A program made the position numbers and the translations under genes. 64,000 bases of DNA, from NCBI RefSeq assembly GCF_001411805.1, contig NZ_CP007212.1, positions 558,001 to 622,000 of the forward strand, given 5' to 3'. Under the pieces are notes generated by a model. It had not been told where the DNA came from, ran no database searches, and worked only from the letters and a program-made list of their open reading frames with translations. Each line of letters starts with the position of its first letter. Within the stretch, counting starts at the first letter, position 1. Below, piece by piece: positions 18,354-26,777 of this stretch. The DNA is from Burkholderia plantarii (GTDB taxonomy: Bacteria > Pseudomonadota > Gammaproteobacteria > Burkholderiales > Burkholderiaceae).

Positions 18354-19181
18354 ATGTCCGCTCCGCTGACCTTCATCGACACGCTGCGCGCCGCCTGGCA
18401 GCGCACGAACTCCCTGCTCTGCGTCGGACTCGACCCCGAACCGACGCGGTTTCCCGCGCAGTTCGCGAACCGCCCCGACGCGATTTTCGATTTCTGCCGC
18501 GAGATCGTCGATGCGACCGCGCCCTACGCGAGCGCGTTCAAGCCGCAGATCGCCTACTTCGCCGCGCACCGCGCCGAGGATCAGCTCGAACGGCTGATCG
18601 CGCACATCCACCTGCAGCATCCGGGCCTGCCGGTCGTGCTCGACGCGAAGCGCGGCGACATCGGCAGCACCGCCGAGCAGTACGCGCGCGAGGCGTTCGA
18701 GCGCTATCGCGCCGACGCCGTGACCGTCAACCCGTACATGGGCTACGACTCGATCGAGCCGTATCTCGCCTACGAGGACAAGGGCGTGGTGGTGCTGTGC
18801 CGGACCTCGAACCCGGGCGGCTCCGACCTGCAGTTCCTCGAGACGGGCGGCCGGCCGCTCTATCAGGTGGTGGCCGAGCTGGCCGCGACGCGCTGGAACG
18901 CGAAGACCGGGCAGCTCGCGCTGGTGGTCGGCGCGACCTTCCCGAAGGAGATCGAGATCGTGCGCGGGATCGTCGGCGAGATGCCGCTGCTGATCCCGGG
19001 CATCGGCGCGCAGGGCGGCGACGTGCAGGCGACCGTGGCGGCCGGCCGTACCGCCGACGGCGGCGGCATGATGATCAACTCGTCGCGCGCGATCCTCTAC
19101 GCGAGCAACGACGAGGATTTCGCCGAGGCCGCCGCGCGCGTCGCGCAGGCCACGCGCGACACGATCAACGCGCATCGCTGA
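18354..19181 (+). CDS. pyrF: Orotidine 5'-phosphate decarboxylase (type 2)
   Basis: Last step of UMP synthesis. The 275-residue protein is of the longer PyrF type: [19 protein letters not shown] at the N-terminus, [11 protein letters not shown], the catalytic [16 protein letters not shown] near residues 98-113, and [10 protein letters not shown] late. It is preceded by a TAAAAT-like -10 element at about 18315 and followed by a stem-loop terminator, so it is probably monocistronic and not part of the sugar operon. Confidence 0.96.
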   Translation: MSAPLTFIDTLRAAWQRTNSLLCVGLDPEPTRFPAQFANRPDAIFDFCREIVDATAPYASAFKPQIAYFAAHRAEDQLERLIAHIHLQHPGLPVVLDAKRGDIGSTAEQYAREAFERYRADAVTVNPYMGYDSIEPYLAYEDKGVVVLCRTSNPGGSDLQFLETGGRPLYQVVAELAATRWNAKTGQLALVVGATFPKEIEIVRGIVGEMPLLIPGIGAQGGDVQATVAAGRTADGGGMMINSSRAILYASNDEDFAEAAARVAQATRDTINAHR

Positions 19182-19223
19182 TCGCCGATGCCCGAGCCGC
19201 CGCGCGCGGTTCGAGCCGACGAA

Positions 19224-19250
19224 AAAGGGCGCCTCGCGGGGCGCCCTTTC
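19224..19250 (+). terminator. Rho-independent-like terminator after pyrF
   Basis: A 10-bp perfect stem (AAAGGGCGCC with GGCGCCCTTT) and a 6-base loop follow pyrF by about 40 bp. The A-rich left side and T-rich right side let it work in both directions, ending both pyrF and the converging pncC transcript. Confidence 0.75.
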
Positions 19251-19293
19251 TGCTGGCGTGTACGGCCGGCGGAGCCTGGCCCGCCGTGCGGGA

Positions 19294-19794
19294 TCAGCGC
19301 TCGCGTTCGTCGAGCAGCTTCAGCAGCCCGCGCAGCGCGTGCGCGGCTGCCTGCACGCGGATCTGCTCGCGGTCGCCCTTGAACACGAGCGTCTCGACCT
19401 CGGTGTGGAGCCGGTTGCTCCAGCCGAACGAGACGGTGCCGACCGGCTTGTGCTCGGAGCCGCCGCCGGGGCCGGCGATGCCCGTCACCGACAGCGCGAC
19501 CTGCGCGCGGCTGTTGCGCAGCGCGCCCTCGACCATCGCGCGCGCGACCGGCTCGCTGACGGCGCCGTGCTTCTCGATCAGCTCGTGCGGCACGCCGATC
19601 ATCTCGGTCTTGGCCTGGTTCGAGTAGGTGACGAAGCCGCGCTCGAACCAGGCGCTGCTGCCGGAGATGTCGGTGATCGCGGTCGCGATCATGCCGCCCG
19701 TGCAGGATTCGGCGGTCGCGAGCGCCAGGTGTTCGTCGCGCAGCTTGTTGCCGGCGCGGATCGCGAGCTGGTGGACGACGGAATCGGTCGGCAT
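19294..19794 (-). CDS. pncC: CinA C-terminal domain protein, nicotinamide-nucleotide amidohydrolase
   Basis: Deamidates NMN to NaMN in pyridine nucleotide recycling. A 166-residue stand-alone CinA_C protein with ALATAESCTGGMIATAI (catalytic Ser region, about residues 24-40), VTYSNQAKTEMIGV, and SVTGIAGPGGGSEHKPVGTVSFGW. The length fits PncC rather than full CinA. It lies 10 bp downstream of pgpA on the same strand and forms a thiL-pgpA-pncC unit. Confidence 0.92.
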   Translation of the reverse strand: MPTDSVVHQLAIRAGNKLRDEHLALATAESCTGGMIATAITDISGSSAWFERGFVTYSNQAKTEMIGVPHELIEKHGAVSEPVARAMVEGALRNSRAQVALSVTGIAGPGGGSEHKPVGTVSFGWSNRLHTEVETLVFKGDREQIRVQAAAHALRGLLKLLDERER

Positions 19795-19804
19795 GCGTGC
19801 GGAC

Positions 19805-20461
19805 TCAGCGAAGAGTGGGAAACAGGGCGCGCCACGTCGCGATGACGAGCAGCGTCAGGAACGCGGCGACGAGATCGTCGACCATGATGCCAAAACCACC
19901 TTTCAAACGGCGATCGAGATCGCGCACCGGCGGCGGTTTGCCGCCGTCGAACAGGCGGAACAGCACGAACGCGACCAACTGCTGCGAGAACGTGGCCGGC
20001 GTGACCAGCAGCATCACGAGCCAGATCGCCACCACGTGGTCCCAGACGATCGCGCGCGGCCGGCCGCCGCCGAGCGCGCGCGCCGTGCGGCCGGTGGCGA
20101 TCACGCCGAACACGAAGCCGAGCGCGATCAGCGCGAGCGTGGCGGCCGCCGGCAGGCGCGGCGCGAACGCGACGAAGCTGAGCCAGCCGAACAGCGAGCC
20201 GGTGAAGCCTGGCGCGAACGGCGCGAGGCCGGTGCCGAAGCCGAGCGAGAGCAGGTGCAGCGGGTGCGAGCGCATGAACGGCGCGCTCGCGCGGCGCGGC
20301 AGCGGCTGCGCGTCGTCGACGTCGTGGATGTCGCCGGCATCGCCTGCGTGGTCACGGCGGGCGGTTCGGCCCGACGCGCCGCCGTGGCCGCGCACCGTCA
20401 CGAGGGCCGTGCCGGGGCGGGGCGTGTCGGCGCGCGGCGCCGGATCGTCATTGACCGGCAT
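19805..20461 (-). CDS. pgpA: Phosphatidylglycerophosphatase A
   Basis: Dephosphorylates phosphatidylglycerol phosphate in the inner membrane. The 218-residue protein has its PgpA core from about residue 63 (MRSHPLHLLSLGFGTGLAPFAPG), then hydrophobic segments, VWDHVVAIWLVM, FRLFDGGKPPPVRDLDRRLKGGFGIMVDDLVA (the conserved acidic/Gly region) and a last membrane segment. The first about 60 residues are hydrophilic and poorly conserved-looking; an internal ATG at residue 63 could be used instead. The long start overlaps thiL by 14 bp, which supports it. Confidence 0.92.
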   Translation of the reverse strand: MPVNDDPAPRADTPRPGTALVTVRGHGGASGRTARRDHAGDAGDIHDVDDAQPLPRRASAPFMRSHPLHLLSLGFGTGLAPFAPGFTGSLFGWLSFVAFAPRLPAAATLALIALGFVFGVIATGRTARALGGGRPRAIVWDHVVAIWLVMLLVTPATFSQQLVAFVLFRLFDGGKPPPVRDLDRRLKGGFGIMVDDLVAAFLTLLVIATWRALFPTLR

Positions 20462-21452
20462 GGAAATGATCGAAGCCGCGCAGCGTCAGCGCGAGCGGCG
20501 CGCCGTCGCCGTCGAGCCAGCGGATGGCGGGCACCTCGTCGGGCGCGGCGAGCTCGCGGATCGTGCCGATCCGCGTGACCGCCACGCCGGCCGTCACGCC
20601 GGCGGCCAGCACGGCTGCGTGCGCGGCGGCCGGCGCCGTGAAGCAGAGTTCGTAGTCGTCGCCGCCCGCCAGCGTGCAGGTGCGCTGCAGCTCGGGCGCG
20701 AGCGTGGCGAGCGCGGCCGAGCGCGGCACCGCGTCCACCTCGATGTCGGCGGCCACGCGCGAGCGTTCGAGGATGTGCCGCAGGTCGCCCGCGAGGCCGT
20801 CGGAGATGTCCAGCGCCGCGTGCGCGATGCCGGCCAGCGCGAGGCCCAGCGCGACGCGCGGCTCCGGCCATTCGAGTGCGCGGCGAAATACCGCATCTTC
20901 GGCGGCGCCGGCCGCCCATTCGCCGCGCGCCACGCCGAGCCCGGCGCGCGCGTCGCCGAGCGTGCCCGACACCCAGACCTCGTCGCCGGGGCGCGCCGCG
21001 TCGCGGCGCAGCGCGCGATCGGGGCCGACGTCGCCGAACACGGTCACGCACAGGTTGAGCGGCCCGCTCGTCGTATCGCCGCCGACCAGCTCGCAGCCGT
21101 AGCGGTCGGCAATCGTAAACAAACCGTCGGAAAACGCGTCGAGCCAGTCGGCGTCGGCGCGCGGCAGCGCGAACGCGAGCGTGAACGCGCGCGGCTGGGC
21201 GCCCATCGCGGCCAGATCGGACAGGTTCACGGCCAGCGTCTTGTGGCCGAGCGCGCGCGGCGCCACGTCGGCGAAGAAGTGACGGCCCTCCACCAGCATG
21301 TCCGTCGAAATCGCCAGCATCGTATCCGGATGCGGCGCCAACAGCGCGCAATCGTCGCCGATGCCGAGCGCGGCGCGCGCTTCCGGCCGCCGCGCGCGGC
21401 GCGCGAAATAGCGGTCGATCAACGAGAATTCGGACAGTGGGGAGGTGACCAC
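20448..21452 (-). CDS. thiL: Thiamine-monophosphate kinase
   Basis: Phosphorylates thiamine monophosphate to thiamine diphosphate. The 334-residue protein starts at GTG (VTSPLSEFSLIDRYF) and has GIGDDCALLAPHP and STDMLVEGRHFF (ATP/Mg binding), NLSDLAAMGAQPRAF, VGGDTTSGPLNL, and ALDISDGLAGDLRHIL, all diagnostic of ThiL. It is divergent from maeB and is the first gene of the thiL-pgpA-pncC unit. No TPP riboswitch was seen upstream. Confidence 0.95.
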   Translation of the reverse strand: MVTSPLSEFSLIDRYFARRARRPEARAALGIGDDCALLAPHPDTMLAISTDMLVEGRHFFADVAPRALGHKTLAVNLSDLAAMGAQPRAFTLAFALPRADADWLDAFSDGLFTIADRYGCELVGGDTTSGPLNLCVTVFGDVGPDRALRRDAARPGDEVWVSGTLGDARAGLGVARGEWAAGAAEDAVFRRALEWPEPRVALGLALAGIAHAALDISDGLAGDLRHILERSRVAADIEVDAVPRSAALATLAPELQRTCTLAGGDDYELCFTAPAAAHAAVLAAGVTAGVAVTRIGTIRELAAPDEVPAIRWLDGDGAPLALTLRGFDHFHAGQ

Positions 21453-21616
21453 GGCGAGCCTTTCCGGCGGCAGGATGAGGGGCGGCCATTGTAAGGCGGC
21501 GGCCCGCCGTTACGTGCATTCCGGCCGGGCCGTGGTGGCCGGAACGAAAAATTTCGAATAAGGATTGGCGCTACAATGTGGGCCGAACAGGTATTCTAAT
21601 CCCGCCCCCTCGACTC

Positions 21617-23917
21617 ATGTCCACCAAGTCCTCCCCGAAAGCCGATCTGCGCGCAGCCGCCCTCGATTACCACGAATTTCCGACGCCGGGCAAAATCGCC
21701 GTCCAGCCGACCAAGCAGATGATCAACCAGCGCGACCTCGCGCTGGCGTACTCGCCGGGCGTCGCGTTCGCCTGCGAGGAGATCGTCGAGAATCCGCTGA
21801 ATGCCGCGCGCTTCACCTCGCGCAGCAACCTGGTGGGCGTCGTCACCAACGGCACCGCGGTGCTCGGCCTCGGCAACATCGGCCCGCTCGCGTCGAAGCC
21901 GGTGATGGAGGGCAAGGCCGCCCTGTTCAAGAAGTTCGCCGGCATCGACGTGTTCGACATCGAGCTGAACGAATCGGACCCGCACAAGCTGGTGGACGTG
22001 ATCACCGCGCTCGAGCCGACCTTCGGCGGCATCAACCTCGAGGACATCAAGGCGCCGGACTGCTTCATCGTCGAGCGCGAGTGCCGCAAACGCATGAAGA
22101 TCCCGGTGTTCCACGATGACCAGCACGGCACCGCGATCGTGGTGGCCGCCGCGGTCACCAACGGCCTGAAGGTGGTGAACAAGGACATCAAGCAGGTCAA
22201 GCTGGTCGCCTCGGGCGCGGGCGCCGCGGCGCTCGCCTGCCTGGACCTGCTGGTCGACATCGGCCTGCCGCTCGAGAACATCTTCGTCACGGACCTGGCC
22301 GGCGTCGTCTACCAGGGCCGCACCGAGCTGATGGACCCGGACAAGGAGCGTTTCGCGCGCGAGACCGACGCGCGCACGCTGGCCGAGGTGATCGACGGCG
22401 CGGACATCTTCCTCGGCCTGTCGGCCGCCGGCGTGCTCAAGCAGGAGATGGTCAAGGGCATGGCCGAGCGCCCGCTGATCCTCGCGCTCGCCAACCCGAC
22501 GCCGGAAATCCTGCCGGAAGTCGCGCACGAAGTGCGCCCCGACGCGATCCTCGCGACCGGCCGCACCGACTACCCGAACCAGGTCAACAACGTTCTCTGC
22601 TTCCCGTTCATCTTTCGCGGCGCGCTCGACGTCGGCGCCACCACGATCACGCGTGAGATGGAGATCGCCGCCGTCAACGCGATCGCCGAACTCGCGCAGC
22701 AGGAGCAGAGCGACATCGTCGCCACCGCCTACGCGATCGAGGATCTCTCGTTCGGGCCGGAATACCTGATCCCGAAGCCGTTCGACCCGCGCCTGATCGT
22801 CAAGATCGCGCCGGCCGTCGCGAAGGCCGCGATGGAAGGCGGCGTGGCGACGCGTCCGATCGAGGACATGGACGCCTACGTCCAGCACCTGCAGCAGTTC
22901 GTCTATCACAGCGGCAACACCATGAAGCCGGTGTTCCAGGCCGCGCGCAGCGCCCCGCAGGAGAAGAAGCGCGTGGTGTTCGCCGAGGGCGAGGAAGAGC
23001 GCGTGCTGCGCGCCGTGCAGATCCTCGTCGACGAGCACGTCGCCAAGCCGATCCTGATTGGCCGTCCGCACGTGATCGAGAACCGGATCAAGCGCTTCGG
23101 CCTGCGCATCACGCCGGGCGTCGATTTCACGATCGTCAACACCGAGCACGACGAGCGCTACCGCGATTTCTGGCAGACCTACTACCAGTTGATGGTGCGC
23201 AAGGGCATGGGCCAGCAGCTCGCCAAGCTCGAAATGCGCCGCCGCACCACGCTGATCGGCGCGATGCTGGTGAAGAAGGGCGAAGCCGACGGCATGATCT
23301 GCGGCACCATCAGCACCACGCACCGCCACCTGCACTTCGTCGATCAGGTGATCGGCAAGCGCGAGGGCTGCAGCGTCTACGCCGCGATGAACGGCCTGGT
23401 GTTGCCGGGCCGCCAGATCTTCATCGTCGACACGCACGTCAACGTCGATCCGACCCCGGAGCAACTGGCCGAGATCACGATGATGGCGGCCGAGGAAGTG
23501 CGCCGCTTCGGCATCGAGCCGAAGGTCGCGCTGCTCTCGCACTCGAATTTCGGCACCAGCAACGCGCCGACCGCGCAGAAGATGCGCGACACGCTCGCGC
23601 TGCTCAAGGAGCGCGCGCCGGGCCTCGAGGTGGATGGCGAGATGCACGGCGACGTCGCGCTCGACCCGCTGCTGCGCAAGGAAATCCTGCCGGACTCGAC
23701 GCTCGAGGGCGAGGCGAACCTGCTGGTGCTGCCGAACATCGATTCGGCCAACATCGCCTACAACCTGCTCAAGACCGCGGCCGGCAACAACATCGCGATC
23801 GGGCCGATCCTGCTCGGCGCCGCCCAGCCGGTGCATGTTCTGACCGAGTCGGCCACGGTGCGCCGGATCGTCAACATGGCGGCGCTGCTGGTCGCCGACG
23901 TGAACGCGACGCGCTGA
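21617..23917 (+). CDS. maeB: NADP-dependent malic enzyme with phosphotransacetylase-like C-terminus
   Basis: Oxidative decarboxylation of malate to pyruvate with NADPH. The 766-residue protein has the malic domain first (LALAYSPGVAFACEEI, GTAVLGLGNIGPLASKPVMEGKA), the NAD(P)-binding domain (VFHDDQHGTAIVVAAA, LVASGAGAAALACLD), and from about residue 430 a phosphotransacetylase-like domain (RVVFAEGEEERVLRAVQI...). This three-part layout is typical of MaeB, where the C-terminal domain is regulatory (acetyl-CoA sensitive). ATG 21617 gives the usual start. Confidence 0.96.
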   Translation: MSTKSSPKADLRAAALDYHEFPTPGKIAVQPTKQMINQRDLALAYSPGVAFACEEIVENPLNAARFTSRSNLVGVVTNGTAVLGLGNIGPLASKPVMEGKAALFKKFAGIDVFDIELNESDPHKLVDVITALEPTFGGINLEDIKAPDCFIVERECRKRMKIPVFHDDQHGTAIVVAAAVTNGLKVVNKDIKQVKLVASGAGAAALACLDLLVDIGLPLENIFVTDLAGVVYQGRTELMDPDKERFARETDARTLAEVIDGADIFLGLSAAGVLKQEMVKGMAERPLILALANPTPEILPEVAHEVRPDAILATGRTDYPNQVNNVLCFPFIFRGALDVGATTITREMEIAAVNAIAELAQQEQSDIVATAYAIEDLSFGPEYLIPKPFDPRLIVKIAPAVAKAAMEGGVATRPIEDMDAYVQHLQQFVYHSGNTMKPVFQAARSAPQEKKRVVFAEGEEERVLRAVQILVDEHVAKPILIGRPHVIENRIKRFGLRITPGVDFTIVNTEHDERYRDFWQTYYQLMVRKGMGQQLAKLEMRRRTTLIGAMLVKKGEADGMICGTISTTHRHLHFVDQVIGKREGCSVYAAMNGLVLPGRQIFIVDTHVNVDPTPEQLAEITMMAAEEVRRFGIEPKVALLSHSNFGTSNAPTAQKMRDTLALLKERAPGLEVDGEMHGDVALDPLLRKEILPDSTLEGEANLLVLPNIDSANIAYNLLKTAAGNNIAIGPILLGAAQPVHVLTESATVRRIVNMAALLVADVNATR

Positions 23918-24066
23918 ACTCGGGCGGCGCGCTCGGCGCCGCCTTCTTCGGCCTTCCCTTGCCGGCGACCGGACGCGGTTCGGGCCGCCGTCGGCGCTGC
24001 CCGCCTGCTTTTCCCGGGTCTGGTCTTCGATCGGAAGCGCGAAAAAACGCGCAAATACGGGAAAAG

Positions 24067-24093
24067 CGGCGTGCCCCGTTGCAGGGCACGCCG
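24067..24093 (-). terminator. GC-rich stem-loop, possible terminator
   Basis: A perfect 10-bp stem, CGGCGTGCCC with GGGCACGCCG, closes a 7-base loop. On the plus strand it has no T-run, whereas on the minus strand the stem is followed by CTTTTCCC. Both flanking genes are on the plus strand, so its direction is odd; it may simply end maeB transcripts through stem strength. Confidence 0.4.
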
Positions 24094-24198
24094 TCGGGTA
24101 TGGCCAGGCCTTCCCAAGGGTCGAACAACAGCATCCACCGGGGCCGCCGGGTGATGACGAGGAGGCAAAAAACCCGCCATCCGATGCTGTCGCCGTGA

Positions 24199-24220
24199 TT
24201 TTATCTTGATCAGGATAAAA
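24199..24220. promoter_or_regulatory. AT-rich inverted repeat, possible operator
   Basis: TTTTATC and GATAAAA form perfect 7-bp arms separated by 8 bp (TTGATCAG, itself nearly palindromic), in a region otherwise rich in G and C. The site lies about 160 bp before the RNase start codon. The symmetry suggests a dimeric repressor or activator site, but no regulator gene is next to it. Confidence 0.4.
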
Positions 24221-24378
24221 AGTGCGTATGCAGGCGGCGAAATCGGGCTTTTTGTGTCAAATAGCCGCAAGCGGCGCTTTCATTTCCCCGGCGAACATTG
24301 ATTCCGCCCGCCATTAGCGCTACGCTTACGCCTTTCCTGGTCGTCAACTTGTTGATTTAACAGCGGGAACCCCGGTCC

Positions 24379-24801
24379 ATGGCACGCAAGTGGCTCCGCA
24401 ACGGCGCGCTCGCGTCCGTTTTCGCGCTCGTCGCACTGGGTAGCGCCGGCTTGCCGGCAGGCAGTCCGATTTCCTCGGCTTACGCCCGGGAAGCCGCCGC
24501 CGGCATGGCGTCGGTCGGCACGATCCCCACTTCCCGGTTGCCGCGCGAAGCCGTGACGACGCTGGGCCTGATTGCCGCCGGCGGCCCTTATCCGTATCCG
24601 AAAGACGGGGTCGTGTTCGGCAATTTCGAGCGCATTCTGCCGAAGATGCGGCGCGGCTATTACCACGAGTACACGGTGCCGACGCCGCGCGCGCGCAATC
24701 GCGGCGCGAAGCGCATCGTCTGCGGCGGCCCGCTGCAACGGATCGACAACTGTTATTACACCGACGACCACTACGCCAGTTTTAAACGTATTGTTGAATG
24801 A
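24379..24801 (+). CDS. Secreted barnase-type guanyl-specific ribonuclease
   Basis: A 140-residue protein of the ribonuclease N1/T1/barnase group with an N-terminal signal peptide (about residues 1-37, ending SSAYA). The mature part has YPKDGVVFGNFERILP, then YYHEYTVPTPRARNRGAKRI and DDHYASFKRIVE. The Glu in HEYTV, Arg in GAKRI and His in DDHYA fit the catalytic Glu73, Arg87 and His102 of barnase. Two Cys (in IVCGG and DNCYY) could form a disulfide outside the cytoplasm. The barstar-type inhibitor gene follows after 16 bp. Confidence 0.9.
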   Translation: MARKWLRNGALASVFALVALGSAGLPAGSPISSAYAREAAAGMASVGTIPTSRLPREAVTTLGLIAAGGPYPYPKDGVVFGNFERILPKMRRGYYHEYTVPTPRARNRGAKRIVCGGPLQRIDNCYYTDDHYASFKRIVE

Positions 24802-24817
24802 CTTCGGGATGATCGGC

Positions 24818-25384
24818 ATGAGCGACACTACCTACGCGCACGAAATGTCGGCTGCGGCGGATCTGTTCGCGGTCGGAGACGGCAACCTGTTCCAGCGCGT
24901 GATGCGCCTGCGCGCGCTCGCCCAGGCGGGCGACGCCGCGGAGCCGCCGGCGATTTGCCCCGGAGACTCATCGACCGAGGAGCCTATGAGTCTGTTCGCG
25001 ACCGTGCGACCCAATCTCGTGCAGTCGATCCGCGCATTTCGCGTCCACGACCTCGCGGAGGAGGCTGCCCGGCTTGGCCAGCATTTCCTGTTCGCGTATT
25101 GCGGCGCCGCGCAGTCGAAGCAGGAAGTGCTCGAAACGATCGCAACGTCGTTCCTGCTCCCGAAGCACTTCGGGAAGAACTACGACGCGCTGTATGACAG
25201 CCTCACCGACCTGATCCACAAGGCGGGCGAGCAGCCCGGCTTCGTGATCGTGCTGGAGGCGCTGCCGATCGCGCAGAAGTTCGACAAGGAAGGGCGCGAG
25301 ACGCTGCTCGACGTGTTCCGCGAGGCCGCCGAGTTCTGGGCCGAACGCAAGATCGCGTTTCGCGTGTTCTACTCGTTCGCCTGA
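24818..25384 (+). CDS. Barstar-family ribonuclease inhibitor (start uncertain)
   Basis: The C-terminal about 90 residues are a barstar fold: QHFLFAYCGAAQSKQEVLETIA, then LPKHFGKNYDALYDSLTDL with the Asp and Tyr that plug barnase-type active sites, and FWAERKIAFRVFYSF at the end. It protects the cytoplasm from the preceding secreted RNase. Two starts are possible. ATG 24818 gives 188 residues and includes a segment with strong G/C third-position bias. ATG 24986, just after a strong GAGGAG, gives a 132-residue protein closer to barstar length. A third ATG lies at 24809. I keep the longer form because the upstream part looks coding. Confidence 0.85.
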   Translation: MSDTTYAHEMSAAADLFAVGDGNLFQRVMRLRALAQAGDAAEPPAICPGDSSTEEPMSLFATVRPNLVQSIRAFRVHDLAEEAARLGQHFLFAYCGAAQSKQEVLETIATSFLLPKHFGKNYDALYDSLTDLIHKAGEQPGFVIVLEALPIAQKFDKEGRETLLDVFREAAEFWAERKIAFRVFYSFA

Positions 25385-25445
25385 GGCCCGGCCCGGGGCG
25401 CGCGCCGCCTCACGTCACCCGCCCGCCTGCCGTCCGTCGGCAATG

Positions 25446-25474
25446 AAAAGGCCCGCTCGAGAGCGGGCCTTTTT
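25446..25474 (+). terminator. Bidirectional terminator between barstar and rsmE
   Basis: A 13-bp perfect palindrome (AAAAGGCCCGCTC with GAGCGGGCCTTTT) with T-run on each strand lies between converging genes. It is a textbook bidirectional intrinsic terminator. Confidence 0.88.
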
Positions 25475-25555
25475 GCATGCGTCTTCGGCTCAACGTGGTG
25501 GGTGCGCGGCGGCGAGACTTGCTGCCCGGGCCGCGCGCCGTCGTTCATTCCCGCG

Positions 25556-26317
25556 TCATTCCCAGCCGCCCCAGCGCGCGGCCAGCGCCGCCAGCATGGC
25601 CATGCCGGCCGTCTCGGTGCGCAGCACGCGCGCGCCGAGCACGATCGCCTGGAAGCCATACTCGCGCGCCGCGTCTTCCTCGGTCGGCGACAGTCCGCCC
25701 TCCGGGCCGATCAGCAGCGTGACCGGGCCGGCCGGCGCCGCGGCCGGCAGCGCCGCGAACGCGATGCTCGCGCGCGGCGACAGCATCAGACGCAGCTCCG
25801 CGTTGGCCGCGGGCGGCAGCGCGTCGAGCCAGGCCGAAAGGTCCGCGACCGGCGCGACCGCCGGCACGCGATTGCGCCCGCACTGCTCGCAGGCGGCGCG
25901 CACCACGCCCTGCCAGTGCGCGACGCGCTTGTCCGCGCGCTCGCCGGACAGCCGCACGACGCCGCGCGTGGTCGAGAGCGGCGCGAGCGCGGCGACGCCG
26001 AGTTCGACGGCCTTCTCGATCAGCCAGTCCATCTTGTCGCCGCCGGCGATGCCCTGGGCGAGCGTGACGCGGTACGGCGTCTCCAGCTCGCGCGCGTCGA
26101 AGCCGACGGTGCGCGCCACGGCGGTGCGCTTGCCGAGCTCGACGAGTTCAGCGCGGTACTGGCCGCCCGTGCCGTCGAACAGCGTCAGCGCATCGCCGGG
26201 TTCGAGGCGCAGCACCTGCGCGTGGCGGGCGACCTCGGCGGGCAGCATCACCTCGCTGTCGGCGCGCAGCGCGAGATCGACGAAGAAGCGCGGGACCGCG
26301 GACGTGCTGCCGCTCAT
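25556..26317 (-). CDS. rsmE: 16S rRNA m3U1498 methyltransferase
   Basis: SPOUT-class methyltransferase acting on 16S rRNA U1498. The 253-residue protein has an N-terminal PUA-like part (HAQVLRLEPGDALTLFDGTGGQY) and the SPOUT knot near the C-terminus: LLIGPEGGLSPTEED and LGARVLRTETAGMAML, both diagnostic of RsmE. ATG 26317 gives MSGSTSAVPRFFVDL, the normal start, and it overlaps the upstream VOC gene by 4 bp; the frame stays open well beyond it. Confidence 0.95.
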   Translation of the reverse strand: MSGSTSAVPRFFVDLALRADSEVMLPAEVARHAQVLRLEPGDALTLFDGTGGQYRAELVELGKRTAVARTVGFDARELETPYRVTLAQGIAGGDKMDWLIEKAVELGVAALAPLSTTRGVVRLSGERADKRVAHWQGVVRAACEQCGRNRVPAVAPVADLSAWLDALPPAANAELRLMLSPRASIAFAALPAAAPAGPVTLLIGPEGGLSPTEEDAAREYGFQAIVLGARVLRTETAGMAMLAALAARWGGWE

Positions 26318-26730
26318 CGTGCGATGCGCCGCGCGAGCGCCCAGCGGTAGCCGTCGAGATCCTCGACCTGCGCGAAGCGGTCGCCCCAGAACTGGTCGCG
26401 CGGCTCGCTCAGCGATTTCGCGCCGGCGTCCAGCGCGCGCCCGTACACGGCATCGACGTCGTCGACGTACAGGTAGAACGACTGCGGCGCCATCAGGCCG
26501 GCGCTGCGCGGCGTGCGCGCGGCGGAGCCGAACGCGCCCTCGGGCGCGAACATCAGGATCAGCTGGCCGTGGTAGGACATCTCGACGTGCATGATCGCGC
26601 CGTCTTCGTCGATCAACTCGCGTTTTTCGAATCCGAACGCACTGCCGTAGAACGTAATCGAGGCGGCCGCGCTGCGAACGGCCAGATAGGGGGTCAACCA
26701 AGGCACGTCGGCCGGACGTGGATCGGTCAT
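26314..26730 (-). CDS. VOC-superfamily (glyoxalase-like) protein
   Basis: A 138-residue single-domain vicinal-oxygen-chelate protein. It has the paired beta-alpha-beta-beta-beta units: WLTPYLAVRSAAASITFYGSAFGFEKR in the first half with MHVEMSYHGQLILMF, then QSFYLYVDDVDAVYGRALDAGA and WGDRFAQVEDLDGYRW in the second. The PhnB/glyoxalase-like pattern suggests a metal-dependent enzyme or resistance protein, but the substrate is unknown. An AGGAG precedes the ATG. It is the middle gene of a speE-VOC-rsmE unit. Confidence 0.85.
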   Translation of the reverse strand: MTDPRPADVPWLTPYLAVRSAAASITFYGSAFGFEKRELIDEDGAIMHVEMSYHGQLILMFAPEGAFGSAARTPRSAGLMAPQSFYLYVDDVDAVYGRALDAGAKSLSEPRDQFWGDRFAQVEDLDGYRWALARRIAR

Positions 26731-26777
26731 TGGACGATCTCCTGCGGGATGGTGGGGGCGGGGGCGCCGCGTCGGCG

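Larger units (their letters stand above)
23918..24378. other. Intergenic region between maeB and the RNase gene
   Basis: This 461-bp region has no credible gene. It holds a GC-rich stem-loop (24067-24093), a symmetric AT-rich palindrome (24199-24220), and a small palindrome TCAAC-tt-GTTGA (24344-24355) shortly before the RNase start. The drop in GC content after 24180 suggests the promoter region of the RNase gene. Confidence 0.5.

Noticed and set aside
24818..24985. Separate small gene before barstar
   Set aside because: It is in the same frame as barstar with no stop between, so it is treated as a possible N-terminal extension.
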